Assembly: GCF_030160455.1 (NCBI RefSeq)
Contig: NZ_BSOJ01000006.1
Location: 1 to 64,000, forward strand
DNA from: Limnobacter litoralis
GTDB lineage: Bacteria; Pseudomonadota; Gammaproteobacteria; Burkholderiales; Burkholderiaceae_B
Reading direction: 5' to 3'
Length of the DNA stretch: 64,000 nt
In this document: positions 43,934 to 54,826 of the stretch, piece by piece
Layout of the letters: each line of letters begins with the position of its first letter
Position numbering within the stretch: the stretch's first letter is position 1
Made by a program: the position numbers and the translations under genes
Notes under the pieces: generated by a model
Database searches by the model: none
What the model saw: only the letters and a program-made list of their open reading frames with translations
What the model was told of the DNA's origin: nothing

Positions 43934-44872
43934 ATGCAGCACCGCCCCCACCACCACGGCATTTTGATGCTGAAACTCACGCTGGTCGCCTTGTTCTGGG
44001 GTGGCACCTTTGTCGCTGGTCGAACGGTGTCTCAACACCTGCCCGCCATGACAGCCGCTTTCCTGCGGTATCTGGTGGCGGCCGTGTTTCTGGTGGCCGC
44101 CGCTTTCAAAATGGAAGGCGGCCTGCAAAGGCTGACCCGCAGCCAGTTGCTGACCACCGCCGCCATGGGGGCCACCGGCATTGCGCTGTACAACATTTGC
44201 TTTTTTGCAGCACTGGCCCACATTCCAGCCGGGCGCACCGCCTTGATCGTCAGCCTGAACCCCATCATGACTGCCCTGCTGGCCAGCGTGGTCTTCAGCG
44301 AAAGGCTGGGCAGCAGGCGCTGGACCGGCATTGCACTGGCCCTGTTTGGCGCAGGCATCGTGATCACGCGGGGCGACCTGCTGGGCACCCTGCACGATGT
44401 CAGCCAGTCACTGGGGCCCGGTGAACTGCTGATGGTCATGGCCGTGCTGGGCTGGGCCACCTACACGCTGATTTTGCGCAAGGCAGGCCAAACCATGAGC
44501 CCAGTGGCCGCCATCACCTGGGCCACGCTGTGGGGCCTGCTGTTCATGGGCGCGGGTGCCGCGCATGAACTGCCCACCATTGCCTGGGCTGAACAACCTT
44601 GGGTGGTCTGGGCATGCCTGGTGTACCTGGGCGCAATCGGAACCGTGGTGGCTTTCCTGTGGTTCTATCAGGGTGTACAAATTCTCGGCCCCTCGCGCAC
44701 AGCTGTGTTCACCAACCTTGTGCCGGTGTTCGGCATTGCCCTGTCGGCACTCATACTGCGCGAGACCATTCTGGTGTCGATGGGGGTGGGTGGTGCCATC
44801 ACGGCGCTGGGGGTCTATCTGACCAACAAGCCAACCAACAAGCCCTCCACAGGCGCAGGCAAAGTCCGTTAG
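43934..44872 (+). CDS. EamA/DMT-family transporter
   Basis: A 312-residue protein with ten membrane segments arranged as two EamA repeats ([16 protein letters not shown] and later [18 protein letters not shown]). DMT proteins export amino acids or metabolites; the substrate is not known. An ATG at 43967 would remove an 11-residue His-rich start and may be the true one, since the membrane domain begins there. It follows the methyltransferase by 12 bp. Confidence 0.88.
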   Translation: MQHRPHHHGILMLKLTLVALFWGGTFVAGRTVSQHLPAMTAAFLRYLVAAVFLVAAAFKMEGGLQRLTRSQLLTTAAMGATGIALYNICFFAALAHIPAGRTALIVSLNPIMTALLASVVFSERLGSRRWTGIALALFGAGIVITRGDLLGTLHDVSQSLGPGELLMVMAVLGWATYTLILRKAGQTMSPVAAITWATLWGLLFMGAGAAHELPTIAWAEQPWVVWACLVYLGAIGTVVAFLWFYQGVQILGPSRTAVFTNLVPVFGIALSALILRETILVSMGVGGAITALGVYLTNKPTNKPSTGAGKVR

Positions 44873-44912
44873 AATAGAGGGCTACACACCAACACTCGCA
44901 GGAAGCATTGCC

Positions 44913-46772
44913 ATGCCCGCATACCGCTCAAAAACCTCCACCGCTGGCCGCAACATGGCGGGTGCACGCTCGCTGTGGCGCGCCACCGGCATGAAAGACG
45001 ACGACTTCAGCAAGTCCATCATTGCTGTGGCCAACTCCTTCACCCAGTTCGTACCCGGGCACGTGCACCTGAAAGACCTAGGCCAACTTGTGGCCCGTGA
45101 AATTGAAGCCGCCGGCGGCGTCGCCAAAGAATTCAACACCATTGCGGTGGACGACGGCATCGCCATGGGTCACGACGGCATGCTGTATTCGCTGCCCAGC
45201 CGCGACATCATCGCCGACTCGGTTGAATACATGGCCAACGCCCACTGCGCCGACGCACTGGTGTGCATTTCCAACTGCGACAAAATCACCCCCGGCATGT
45301 TGATGGCCGCCATGCGCCTGAACATCCCCGTGATTTTTGTATCCGGCGGCCCCATGGAAGCGGGCAAGGTCAAGCTGGCCAATCCGGAAACCAAAACCGT
45401 TCAGTTCAAAAAACTCGACCTGATCGACGCCATGGTCATGGCCGCTGACGACAAGGTCAGCGACGCCGACCTGGCCGAAGTAGAGCGCTCCGCCTGCCCA
45501 ACCTGTGGCTCATGCTCTGGCATGTTCACCGCCAACTCCATGAACTGTCTGACCGAGGCACTGGGTCTTTCACTGCCCGGCAACGGCACCGTGGTGGCCA
45601 CCCACGCCGACCGCGAGCAACTGTTCAAAAAAGCCGGCCGGCAAATCGTCGAGCTGTGCAAGCGCTACTACGAACAGGAAGACGAAAGCGTTCTGCCGCG
45701 TTCTGTCGGCTTCAAAGCCTTTGAAAACGCCATTGCACTGGACATTGCCATGGGCGGCTCCACCAACACCATTTTGCACCTGCTGGCCGCCGCACAAGAG
45801 GCCAACATCAACTTCACCATGGCCGACATCGACCGCATGTCACGCGTGGTGCCCCAGCTGTGCAAAGTAGCGCCCAACACCAACAAATACCACATTGAAG
45901 ATGTGCACCGCGCTGGCGGCGTGATGGCAATTCTTGGCGAGCTGGACCGCGCCGGCAACCTGCACACCGACGTGCCCACCGTGCACGCCAAAACCATGAA
46001 AGACGCACTCGACCAGTGGGACATCGCACGCAACCCCAGCGACGCCGTCAAACACTTCTACATGGCGGGTCCGGGCGGCATTCCCACCCAAGTGGCTTTC
46101 AGCCAGAACAGCCGCTGGCCCAGTCTGGATGTGGACCGCGCCGAAGGTTGCATCCGCTCTCTCGAACACGCTTACAGCAAGGAAGGCGGCCTGGCCGTGC
46201 TTCACGGCAACATTGCGCTGGACGGCTGTGTGGTCAAAACCGCTGGCGTAGACGACAGCCTGCTGGTGTTTGAAGGCCCGGCCCACGTGGTTGAAAGCCA
46301 GGACGAAGCCGTTGAAAACATTCTGAACGACCAGGTCAAGGCTGGCGACATCGTGGTGGTGCGCTATGAAGGCCCCAAAGGTGGCCCCGGCATGCAGGAA
46401 ATGCTCTACCCCACCAGCTACATCAAATCCAAAGGTTTGGGCAAAGCGTGTGCGCTACTGACAGACGGCCGCTTTTCAGGCGGCACATCGGGCTTGTCAA
46501 TCGGCCACTGCTCGCCTGAAGCAGCAGCCGGTGGCGCAATCGGTTTGGTCAAAAATGGCGACCGCATCCGCATCGACATTCCCAACCGCAGCATCAACGT
46601 ACTGGTCGGCGAGGAAGAACTCGCCAAGCGCCGCGCCGAGCAAGACAAGCTGGGCTGGAAGCCAGTCAAGCCACGCCCACGCAAAGTGTCAGCTGCGTTG
46701 AAGGCCTACGCCATGCTGGCCACCAGCGCCGACAAGGGTGCAGTGCGCAACCTGGACATGCTGGAAGACTAA
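44913..46772 (+). CDS. ilvD: Dihydroxy-acid dehydratase
   Basis: A 619-residue enzyme of branched-chain amino acid synthesis, dehydrating 2,3-dihydroxy acids to 2-keto acids. The Fe-S motif [18 protein letters not shown], the upstream [12 protein letters not shown] and the C-terminal [16 protein letters not shown] are present. Length is that of the E. coli enzyme. GCAGGAAG precedes the ATG. It stands alone, 40 bp after the DMT gene, with a hairpin just downstream. Confidence 0.96.
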   Translation: MPAYRSKTSTAGRNMAGARSLWRATGMKDDDFSKSIIAVANSFTQFVPGHVHLKDLGQLVAREIEAAGGVAKEFNTIAVDDGIAMGHDGMLYSLPSRDIIADSVEYMANAHCADALVCISNCDKITPGMLMAAMRLNIPVIFVSGGPMEAGKVKLANPETKTVQFKKLDLIDAMVMAADDKVSDADLAEVERSACPTCGSCSGMFTANSMNCLTEALGLSLPGNGTVVATHADREQLFKKAGRQIVELCKRYYEQEDESVLPRSVGFKAFENAIALDIAMGGSTNTILHLLAAAQEANINFTMADIDRMSRVVPQLCKVAPNTNKYHIEDVHRAGGVMAILGELDRAGNLHTDVPTVHAKTMKDALDQWDIARNPSDAVKHFYMAGPGGIPTQVAFSQNSRWPSLDVDRAEGCIRSLEHAYSKEGGLAVLHGNIALDGCVVKTAGVDDSLLVFEGPAHVVESQDEAVENILNDQVKAGDIVVVRYEGPKGGPGMQEMLYPTSYIKSKGLGKACALLTDGRFSGGTSGLSIGHCSPEAAAGGAIGLVKNGDRIRIDIPNRSINVLVGEEELAKRRAEQDKLGWKPVKPRPRKVSAALKAYAMLATSADKGAVRNLDMLED

Positions 46773-46795
46773 AGCCTCGCAACCACCTTGCCCCG

Positions 46796-46818
46796 CGCGC
46801 GGCCACTTTGGCTGCGCG
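46796..46818. terminator. Hairpin between ilvD and the hydrolase, possible bidirectional terminator
   Basis: CGCGCGGCCA and TGGCTGCGCG form a 10-bp stem with one mismatch around a 3-base loop, between two convergent genes. No T run follows on either strand, so termination is uncertain. Confidence 0.35.
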
Positions 46819-46831
46819 TGTAACTGGGCTT

Positions 46832-47740
46832 TCAAGCACCTAACCCCGCCTGCTTGAACCAGCGCAAAAGGCGTTGGGCGATGGCGTCCGGCTGCTCGTA
46901 TTGAATGAAATGCCCAGCGCCAGCCAGCACCTCCAAAGTAAGGCCGTTTGGAAAGGCCCTTGGGCTGGTCACTTCCCACACTGATTCGGGCAGACAGACG
47001 TCGTGTTGCCCACGCAAGGCCAGGGTGGGTACATGGATGGTTTTGTTCAGCAGGGCACGTATTTCAAAACCCTGGGGCGTCATTGAGAACATCGAAGTGC
47101 GGTAATAGTCCAGCGCCGCCTTCAACACCCCTGGCTTTTCGAAAGTTTGAATCACCGACTGCTGCATGGTTTGCATGCCGGCATAATTCGGGCTCCAGTG
47201 TTTCATCAACCAGGCCAAAAAGGCAAAACGCCTGCGGCGAATCAGCCAGTCGGCCAAGCCCCTGAACTGAAAAAACAAAATGTACCAAGCGTGCAGCAAA
47301 TAAGACGGGCAGCGCACAACCATTTTGGCCCAGCTCATGCCGTAGGGCACGCCCATGGCACACAGACTGAAGTACAGGTTGGGCCGGTGCTCGGCCATCA
47401 AACAGGCCACCACACAACCCCAATCGTGCCCCACCAAATGGCAACGCACCTGCCCGGTTTCCTTAAGCAGCACTTCCACCAGCTCGGTCAGCACATCGCG
47501 CACATACAAAGCGTTGTGCGTACCGCCCTGGCGTTGGTTGGCCGGGCTGTAACCCGGCAACAGCGGGCACACCACCTGATAACCCTGTGCGGCCAGCGTG
47601 GTGGCAATGCTGCGATAACCCTCGTAATTGTCCGGAAAGCCGTGCAGACAGACCACCAGCGGCCCGGTGGTGCCAGCACGCAAGGCCGGAAAGGTCAGGC
47701 CTGCGGCCTGAATTGTTGTTTCGATTGCGTCTAAGCCCAT
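46832..47740 (-). CDS. Alpha/beta hydrolase, epoxide hydrolase-like
   Basis: A 302-residue alpha/beta hydrolase: the oxyanion HGFPDNYEGYRSIA, the nucleophile region LVGHDWGCVVACLMA (GHDWG, Asp nucleophile as in epoxide and haloalkane hydrolases), LRGQHDVCLPE and the base His in AGHFIQYEQPDAIA. Substrate unknown. The ATG at 47740 is used. It diverges from the hypothetical gene at 47814. Confidence 0.87.
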   Translation of the reverse strand: MGLDAIETTIQAAGLTFPALRAGTTGPLVVCLHGFPDNYEGYRSIATTLAAQGYQVVCPLLPGYSPANQRQGGTHNALYVRDVLTELVEVLLKETGQVRCHLVGHDWGCVVACLMAEHRPNLYFSLCAMGVPYGMSWAKMVVRCPSYLLHAWYILFFQFRGLADWLIRRRRFAFLAWLMKHWSPNYAGMQTMQQSVIQTFEKPGVLKAALDYYRTSMFSMTPQGFEIRALLNKTIHVPTLALRGQHDVCLPESVWEVTSPRAFPNGLTLEVLAGAGHFIQYEQPDAIAQRLLRWFKQAGLGA

Positions 47741-47813
47741 GTGTAAATCTTCTTTTAATCAATCGCCTAAGGTTAATATTCGATCATGAATGGTGAAGAT
47801 TAAAGGGGTGATC

Positions 47814-48404
47814 ATGAAAAGGTGGCTTGTATTTTCACTGGCCCTGCTCGTTAGCGGGTTTGCCTCGGCTCACAACATGGAGCAAGACAACGCCACCTAC
47901 TTTTCGATGTTGATCGGTGACAGTCGAGACGGCAAAACCTTTCAGACTATGATGGACAAATGGCGATACCTTTGCCCCAAAGACCAGATTTCTGATGAAC
48001 CCTGTCGAAAGAATGGTCAGGTGGTTTTTGTCATTGAACTTGAGCAATATTCAACAACACCTTTTGAACCCTTAACCAAAGTCGCCACCTGTTATTTAAA
48101 CTCATCAAAGAACACCACGCTGGAATGGCATTTCAAGACCATGACTTGTCGGGGAGAGGCTGGTAGCGCATTTGGTTCAGTCAAATACATTGCGAAATCT
48201 ACACCGCCCACTATTTTTGGAGATGTGTACCACTATTTTGAATGTGTTGAAGGTTGTACTGATCACATCGCAAGACGACTTGAATTTAGATTTGTGGACG
48301 CTGAGTGCAGGAACGAACTTCATTCAACGCCTGCGTTTCGAATCGTGTCGAAACGACCTCCCGAACTTTTCGGGGGATTAGCACTCTTATTGCAGGAGTG
48401 CTAA
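47814..48404 (+). CDS. Secreted Cys-containing protein of unknown function
   Basis: A 196-residue protein with a signal peptide (RWLVFSLALLVSGFASA). The mature part has eight or so cysteines (LCPKDQ, EPCRK, ATCYL, MTCRG, FECVEGC, AECRNE, LQEC), which suggests disulfides in the periplasm. No family is recognised. The ATG at 47814 has AGGGG upstream. Its final codons and TAA stop form the 3' half of the CIRCE element that precedes rpoH, so the gene and the operator share bases. GC is a little lower than its neighbours. Confidence 0.6.
   Translation: MKRWLVFSLALLVSGFASAHNMEQDNATYFSMLIGDSRDGKTFQTMMDKWRYLCPKDQISDEPCRKNGQVVFVIELEQYSTTPFEPLTKVATCYLNSSKNTTLEWHFKTMTCRGEAGSAFGSVKYIAKSTPPTIFGDVYHYFECVEGCTDHIARRLEFRFVDAECRNELHSTPAFRIVSKRPPELFGGLALLLQEC
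48378..48404. promoter_or_regulatory. CIRCE element (HrcA operator) upstream of rpoH
   Basis: TTAGCACTC and GAGTGCTAA flank a 9-base spacer, an exact match to the CIRCE consensus. HrcA bound here would repress rpoH transcription at normal temperature. It overlaps a candidate promoter (TTAGCA, 18 bp, TAAAAT) and lies 44 bp before the rpoH start codon. The 3' half also carries the stop codon of the upstream gene. Confidence 0.92.
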
Positions 48405-48448
48405 AATAGCATTGCGAAATTGCTTCTTTACGGAGAATTCAAGCAAAC

Positions 48449-49378
<930 letters not shown>

Positions 49379-49425
49379 CCAAGGCCGTTTGTAGTTATCT
49401 TCACTTCAATGGGGCTTTGCAGGGC

Positions 49426-50103
49426 ATGATCGTCGTTCATCATCTGGAACATTCGCGCTCGCAGCGCATTCTGTGGCTGCTTGAAGAACTCGGCCTGCCT
49501 TACACCGTGAAGCGCTACAGTCGCGATCCGATTACCTACCTTGCACCACCCGAACTGTTCAAGGTTCATCCACTGGGCAAGTCGCCAGTCATCACCGATG
49601 GCGACATCACAGTGGCTGAATCGGGTGCCATTGTTGAATACCTGGTGGACAAAGCGGGGGGCAAACTGCGCCCCGAGGCTGGCACACAAGCCGCTCGCGA
49701 TTTCACCTACTGGATGCACTTTGCCGAAGGCTCAGCCATGCCCTTTCTGGTCATGACGCTGATTTTCAACAAAATTGAAAACGCGCCGCTGCCACTGCTG
49801 CTCAAACCGCTGGTTTTGCCCATTGCACGCGGCATTTCAAAACAAGTTAAAAGCAGCTTCATCGACCCCAACCTGGCGCGCCAATTCAAGTACATCAACG
49901 ACGTGCTGACGCAAAACGCCTGGTTCTGCGGGGCCGACATGACCGCCGCCGACATCATGATGAGCTTTCCGCTGGAGGCGGCCTGCAGCCGAGCCGAGGC
50001 CATCGCCCAGTTCCCGAAAATTCGGGAATTCGTGGACCGAATTCACGCCCGCCCCGCCTACAAGAAGGCGCTGGAAGTGGGTGGCCCCTACGACTACGCC
50101 TGA
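49426..50103 (+). CDS. Glutathione S-transferase
   Basis: A 225-residue GST. The thioredoxin-like N-domain has HHLEHSRSQRILWLLEELGLPY and SPVITDGDITVAESGAIVEYL (GSH contact Glu-Ser), then an all-helical C-domain with CGADMTAADIMMSFPLEAA. It resembles the fungal Ure2/GTT1-like bacterial subclass. The ATG at 49426 is preferred to an upstream TTG. Confidence 0.9.
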   Translation: MIVVHHLEHSRSQRILWLLEELGLPYTVKRYSRDPITYLAPPELFKVHPLGKSPVITDGDITVAESGAIVEYLVDKAGGKLRPEAGTQAARDFTYWMHFAEGSAMPFLVMTLIFNKIENAPLPLLLKPLVLPIARGISKQVKSSFIDPNLARQFKYINDVLTQNAWFCGADMTAADIMMSFPLEAACSRAEAIAQFPKIREFVDRIHARPAYKKALEVGGPYDYA

Positions 50104-50118
50104 AGGCCAGCGTAAACC

Positions 50119-50880
50119 ATGCAAGCCACCCTGCCCATGCCCGTACAAACCGCCACACTGGCGGCGTGCAACGGCAATGTAAAGCTGGTGCGCAACGGGC
50201 AAACGATTGCCTGCGAACCCGGCATGCAACTGCTGCCGGGAGACCGCCTTATTGCAGGCAACAGTGGTCACGCCGAAGTGCAGTTCACGGGCGTAACCGA
50301 ACACGTGGTGATTGAACACGGCTCAGCCGCCACCATGGCCTTGCAAACCGTGCAACTGGATCAGCCCGCCCAATGGGTGGTCATCGATCTTGAAGGCGCA
50401 CATGTGTTTATGGAAGACGCCACCCACACCGCTCACACCGCCCACGCCAAGCAACATGCCACTGAGCACGCCAGCCTGCAGGGCCTGGTTGGTGAGCCAG
50501 GTGAGCACAGCAGCGCAACCGCCACACCGGCTGACACCAGCAGCCACCACTGGGGCGATGCGCTGCTTGGTTTGGGTGCAGCCGCGTTTGTTGCAGCTGA
50601 CAGCGGCGGCAGTTCATCTTCAGCCAGCGCCGACCCCACGTTGAGCCCAGCTGGCAACGACGCAGCGGGCAGCAACAGTGCCCAACCGGCCCCTCAGCCA
50701 GCTCCACAGCCCGACCCCAGTGGCGGGGTGCCCAGCAATGGCGGAACAAGCAGCGGGGGAAACGCACTGACCGACCTGCTGCACCTTCAGCAAAGCCCGG
50801 GTGTCAGCAGCACCGCCAGCCACAACGCAAACCTCAACGACCTGTTGCACAGCCTGTTGGGCCAGCACACACAGGCTTAA
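50119..50880 (+). CDS. FecR-like domain protein with low-complexity tail, function unknown
   Basis: A 253-residue protein. Residues 1-105 (GNVKLVRNGQTIACEPGMQLLPGDRLIAGNSGHAEVQF) have the GxV/LxPGDxI rhythm of FecR/LysM-adjacent and adhesin retention-module domains. A His/Ala-rich segment, a hydrophobic DALLGLGAAAFVAAD stretch and a Ser/Pro/Gly-rich region follow. There is no signal peptide. The same N-terminal plan opens very large RTX-type adhesins, but here it stands alone. It is 15 bp after the GST gene. Confidence 0.6.
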   Translation: MQATLPMPVQTATLAACNGNVKLVRNGQTIACEPGMQLLPGDRLIAGNSGHAEVQFTGVTEHVVIEHGSAATMALQTVQLDQPAQWVVIDLEGAHVFMEDATHTAHTAHAKQHATEHASLQGLVGEPGEHSSATATPADTSSHHWGDALLGLGAAAFVAADSGGSSSSASADPTLSPAGNDAAGSNSAQPAPQPAPQPDPSGGVPSNGGTSSGGNALTDLLHLQQSPGVSSTASHNANLNDLLHSLLGQHTQA

Positions 50881-51007
50881 CACCCAAACGCATTACAGAA
50901 CGGACCTTCAAACCGTATCAAACCACTCTGAAAAGGCAGAACCGCACTAACCCGGCCTAGACTGATTGCTGCAAACCCCATCTTGATCGCCCCACCCAGG
51001 AGACTTC

Positions 51008-51643
51008 ATGTTGGATGAGTTGCCAGCACTCGGATTGGACACTTCAGGCAGACGGCATTTGCCCATGCCACGCACGCCCACACCGGAATCACTGCTTCAA
51101 AAAAATCCTTTTTGCAAAGTATTCGGCTTTGCCGCGCCGTCGGGCCTCCACAACGTCAGTGGTCCTTGTTCCCTGGCCTGCGTGCTGGATTACTATCAGA
51201 TAGGCTGGAGTCACATTCCAAAAGCCAGCGACGGTCACGCGGCCAATGATGATTTCATACTGGAGGTGATGCGCTGGAGCGGCGCGCCAGATTTACTGGG
51301 CGGCGTGTGGGGCACCTCACCCGCCAAAATGCTGGAAGGCCTGCAAAAGGCTGAACTTGAGGCTTGCTGGTATGTGGGTGGCACCGAAGAAGACACCCTG
51401 GAATTTATCCGACTTGAGCTACTGAATCACAGACCCGTGATTGTATTGCTGGACTACACCCCTCTCACGCATTCCAACAGGCTGGAATGGCAGGTCGTGT
51501 TTCAAATGGATGCACATTCGATCTACACGAAGTCATCTGAAGCAAGAAACCACACGCAACAATGGAGCAAAAGCGACTTCGGCAGATTGCTGTGCAACAG
51601 CATCCCGGGCTGCAACCGCACGCTGATTACCGCCGCAAAATAA
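51008..51643 (+). CDS. C39-like peptidase-fold protein, catalytic His not evident
   Basis: A 211-residue protein. SGPCSLACVLDYYQIGW near residue 54 is like the Cys-bearing helix of peptidase C39-like proteins, and LLNHRPVIVLLDYTPL near 140-152 is the conserved strand before the His. At the expected His position the sequence reads LEWQVVFQMD, so the catalytic His is not in its place; His170 lies ten residues on. It may be an inactive relative. CAGGAGAC precedes the ATG. It is convergent with the SCO gene. Confidence 0.55.
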   Translation: MLDELPALGLDTSGRRHLPMPRTPTPESLLQKNPFCKVFGFAAPSGLHNVSGPCSLACVLDYYQIGWSHIPKASDGHAANDDFILEVMRWSGAPDLLGGVWGTSPAKMLEGLQKAELEACWYVGGTEEDTLEFIRLELLNHRPVIVLLDYTPLTHSNRLEWQVVFQMDAHSIYTKSSEARNHTQQWSKSDFGRLLCNSIPGCNRTLITAAK

Positions 51644-51662
51644 GGGAACTGCCCTGGCTGAC

Positions 51663-52268
51663 CTATTTTCCGTCAATAATCTGCTCGACATCACTGGCGA
51701 TGTCTTTCACAGGGGTGTTGTAACGCACCAGCAAACGGATGGCCCCGGTTTGATCAAACACGTAGCTTGAAGCGGTGTGGTCCATCAAGTAGTCACCGGG
51801 CTTGTCGCCCTGCGGCACCTTGGCTGCATACACCTTCAAACCCGCCAGCAAAGGCTTGAGCTGATCCTCAGAGCCAGTCAGCGCGTCGAAACTGGGGTCA
51901 AATTTGGGAACATACTGTTTCAGCAACTCGGGCGTGTCACGCTCAGGGTCGACGGACACAAACAGCACCTTCAGCTTGTCGCCCTTGCTACCCAGCTTTT
52001 GCTTCACTTGGGCCCACTCAGCCAGTGTGGTGGGGCACACATCCGGGCAGTGGGTGTAACCGAAGAAAATGGCGACCACCTTGCCTTTGTAACTGGCCAG
52101 CGTGCGGGTTTGACCTTCCAGGTCTTTCAGCTCGAACGGGGCCGTCAAAGACGCACCGGTGATGTCAGTGCTGTTGAATTGGGGTTTGGTGTCGCAGCCA
52201 GAAAGCCCCAACAGGGCCAACACAAAAGCACCGCCGATGGACGCCCTTTTCAACTGGGTACTGAGCAT
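51663..52268 (-). CDS. SCO1/SenC-family copper chaperone lipoprotein
   Basis: A 201-residue thioredoxin-fold protein that delivers copper to the CuA site of cytochrome oxidase. It has a lipobox (LSGC, Cys25), the copper ligands Cys74 and Cys78 (CPDVC) and His164 (LMDHT). It is last in the ctaA-ctaB operon. The ATG at 52268 gives a proper signal peptide; a longer frame to 52418 lies inside ctaB. Confidence 0.92.
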   Translation of the reverse strand: MLSTQLKRASIGGAFVLALLGLSGCDTKPQFNSTDITGASLTAPFELKDLEGQTRTLASYKGKVVAIFFGYTHCPDVCPTTLAEWAQVKQKLGSKGDKLKVLFVSVDPERDTPELLKQYVPKFDPSFDALTGSEDQLKPLLAGLKVYAAKVPQGDKPGDYLMDHTASSYVFDQTGAIRLLVRYNTPVKDIASDVEQIIDGK

Positions 52269-52278
52269 GCAAAAACCT

Positions 52279-53175
52279 TTAGAAATAAAAGTAGTGATCG
52301 ACCAGAAGGGCTGCAAACAGGAAAGACAGATATGCAATCGAAAACGCAAACGCGCGTTTGGCCAGCGCGTCGCTGTAGTTCTTCCAGAGCCGGTAGCCGT
52401 AAGCGATGAAAATGGCATTCAGCACCACAGCCGACAACAGGTAAATCAGCCCGCTCATTTTCATGGCGTACGGAATGGCCGTGGTGGCCGCCAGCATGAT
52501 GGTGTACAAAAACACATGGAACCGGGTGAACTCGGGGCCATGCGTGACCGGCAGCATGGGCAAACCGGCCTTGGCATATTCTTGCGTGCGGTACAGGGCC
52601 AATGACCAGAAATGCGGCGGAGTCCACACAAAAATGATCAGGAACAACACCAGCGCCTCTGCAGACACCGAATTGGTGACGGCCGTCCAGCCCAACACCG
52701 GCGGCATGGCGCCTGAGGCCCCGCCGATGACGATGTTTTGTGGGGTATTGGGCTTCAGCAGCAGCGTGTAGATGACCGCATAGCCGATAAACGTGGCCAC
52801 GGTGAGCCACATGGTCAGCGGATTCACAAAGGTGTACAGAATCCACACACCCAAGCCACCCACCAGCGCAGAAAACACCAGCGTTTGCACCGAATTCAGC
52901 TCGCCACGCGGCAGCGGCCTTGCACGGGTGCGTGCCATGACGGCGTCAATTTGCTGCTCAACCAGACAATTGAATGCAGCAGCAGCCCCCGCCACCAGCC
53001 AGATGCCGAGCGTGCCTGCAACCAGGGCATTGGCCCCGGGCAGGCCCGGCGTGGCCAGAAACATGCCGATGACCGCACAAAATACAATCAGGGCCACAAC
53101 ACGGGGTTTCGTGAGGGTCCAGTACTGCTTGGCGATATGGCTGATTGAATTCACTGCGGTGACGGTAGTTTGCAT
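52279..53175 (-). CDS. ctaB: Protoheme IX farnesyltransferase (heme O synthase)
   Basis: A 298-residue UbiA-type prenyltransferase with nine membrane segments. [21 protein letters not shown] holds the first Asp-rich motif (DxxxxRTxxRP) and [27 protein letters not shown] the second region. It farnesylates heme b to heme O. The ATG at 53175 fits the family; the open frame upstream overlaps ctaA. It lies 5 bp after ctaA. Confidence 0.95.
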   Translation of the reverse strand: MQTTVTAVNSISHIAKQYWTLTKPRVVALIVFCAVIGMFLATPGLPGANALVAGTLGIWLVAGAAAAFNCLVEQQIDAVMARTRARPLPRGELNSVQTLVFSALVGGLGVWILYTFVNPLTMWLTVATFIGYAVIYTLLLKPNTPQNIVIGGASGAMPPVLGWTAVTNSVSAEALVLFLIIFVWTPPHFWSLALYRTQEYAKAGLPMLPVTHGPEFTRFHVFLYTIMLAATTAIPYAMKMSGLIYLLSAVVLNAIFIAYGYRLWKNYSDALAKRAFAFSIAYLSFLFAALLVDHYFYF

Positions 53176-53180
53176 GGCTT

Positions 53181-54182
53181 TCAGGCCCGATGTACTTTGC
53201 TGGCAACTCGATAGTTTACCAACACCAGGGTGATCAGCAAAAGAGCTGCCCCTCCATTGTGAAGCACGGCAAGCCACAATGGCAAATGCATGACCACATT
53301 GCCAATGCCCATCAAGACCTGAAGCGTCAACACGGCCGTCAGCCCCACTGCCAGCAATTGCGTGCCTGCGTTGCGCCACAAGGCCACGATCAGGCTCAGC
53401 AGCGCGGCAATGACCACCACCGCACCCATGCGGTGGACCATGTGAATGGCGGTCAGTGAAGCTTGACTCAGCAACTGGCCATCGGCCGTTTCACCCAGGT
53501 TGCGCACAATGTGAAAAGCGTGATCAAACTCCATCTGCGGCCACATGCTGCCCTGGCAGGTCGGAAAGTCGGTACAGGCCACTGACGCATAATTGGTGCT
53601 GACCCAGCCGCCCAGAATGATCTGGCAAGCCACAGCCACCAAACCGATGCGCGCAAGAATTCGAAGGTGTTTCTGGTCCTGCGGTGGCGCAACCGTTCTA
53701 ACCGGCGAGGTTTGCCTCAACGAGAGCCACATCAGCAAGGCCAGCGTGGTCAACCCGCCGATCAGGTGCCCCGTCACAATGGCCGGCTTCAATAACTTCG
53801 TGACCGTCCACGCCCCAAAAGCCCCTTGCAGGCACACCACACCCACCAGCGAGGTGGCCAACCAGGGCGACTGGTTCAGGGTTTTGCGCTTGATCCATGC
53901 GGTTGCAGCAATGGTCAAAATCAGCAGCCCCAAAAACGTGGCGATGTAGCGGTGAATCATTTCCTTCCAGGCCTTGGGCTCGGAAACTGGCCCGTGTGTA
54001 CCGCCTTGCTCGGCCACAGCCTTGGCAATTTCAGGGGCGGCCAGGTGGGGCGTGAGCTTGCCGTAACAACCCGGCCAATCCGGACACCCCAGCCCAGCGT
54101 CCGACAGACGCACGTAAGCGCCCAACATGATCAACCCAAAGGTCAACACGGTGGCAAAAATCACCAGTCGTTTGTAATTCAT
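53181..54182 (-). CDS. ctaA: Heme A synthase
   Basis: A 333-residue protein with eight membrane segments in two COX15 repeats. [22 protein letters not shown] and its glutamate-containing ERxxHR-like region ([13 protein letters not shown]), plus the second His pair ([11 protein letters not shown]), carry the heme ligands. It oxidises heme O to heme A for subunit I. Start ATG at 54182. It follows the SCO-like gene by 34 bp. Confidence 0.95.
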   Translation of the reverse strand: MNYKRLVIFATVLTFGLIMLGAYVRLSDAGLGCPDWPGCYGKLTPHLAAPEIAKAVAEQGGTHGPVSEPKAWKEMIHRYIATFLGLLILTIAATAWIKRKTLNQSPWLATSLVGVVCLQGAFGAWTVTKLLKPAIVTGHLIGGLTTLALLMWLSLRQTSPVRTVAPPQDQKHLRILARIGLVAVACQIILGGWVSTNYASVACTDFPTCQGSMWPQMEFDHAFHIVRNLGETADGQLLSQASLTAIHMVHRMGAVVVIAALLSLIVALWRNAGTQLLAVGLTAVLTLQVLMGIGNVVMHLPLWLAVLHNGGAALLLITLVLVNYRVASKVHRA

Positions 54183-54216
54183 TGCTACTGCCTCATCTCA
54201 AGTTGTGTATCTTGCA

Positions 54217-54825
54217 TCAGCCGATGTTCGACGCCCACAGCAAGCGCGAAATGTCTCGTCTCAGCGGCTCGAACTGCAGGGTTTGATTTTCGGGAAATCT
54301 CATCATGACGTGGCCCAGTGGGTCTACGACAAACACGTGGTCATACAGGGTGCCAATTTCGGTGCTGCCCTTGGAACCGACAATGCCTTGCTCAAGCGGC
54401 AGCCAGCCTTGCAGGCGTCCAAGACCACTGGTGCGCACAAAATGCACCTCGGGAAACTGCCTTAGCAAGAGCGTGTCCAAGGGGCCATCGTCGGTGACAA
54501 AAGCCACCCTTTCAATTCGATCAGCATCTTGCCCTTTGGTTTTTCGGGCCTGACGGAGGTAAAACATGGTTTGCTGACACACTTTGTCGCATTGGCTGCG
54601 AATGGTTTGAATCAGCACCCATTTGCCCTTGAGCTGGCTCATCGAGAAGGCGTCGCCATTGATATTGCGAAAAGCCGTTGAACTGGCATCCACCTGCGGC
54701 TCGATCAAGGTGCCGTAGTTGTTGAAACGCTGAGGCTTGCTGAACAGGTGCAAATAAGCAGCCGCCAAAATAGGCACGGCACACACCACAAAAACGGCAA
54801 TCAGGGTTGCTCTGGACTTGTTCAC
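54217..54825 (-). CDS. SCO-like thioredoxin-fold membrane protein, oxidase-associated
   Basis: A 202-residue protein with one N-terminal membrane anchor (ATLIAVFVVCAVPILAAAYL) and a thioredoxin-like core (LKGKWVLIQTIRSQCDKVC, Cys79 and Cys83, and GTLYDHVFVVDPLGHVMMRF). The CX3C spacing equals that of SCO proteins. A DH pair near the end could replace the SCO His. Such genes sit between surf1 and ctaA in many betaproteobacteria and probably help copper insertion or thiol reduction. The start is GTG. Confidence 0.75.
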   Translation of the reverse strand: MNKSRATLIAVFVVCAVPILAAAYLHLFSKPQRFNNYGTLIEPQVDASSTAFRNINGDAFSMSQLKGKWVLIQTIRSQCDKVCQQTMFYLRQARKTKGQDADRIERVAFVTDDGPLDTLLLRQFPEVHFVRTSGLGRLQGWLPLEQGIVGSKGSTEIGTLYDHVFVVDPLGHVMMRFPENQTLQFEPLRRDISRLLWASNIG

Positions 54826-54826
54826 T

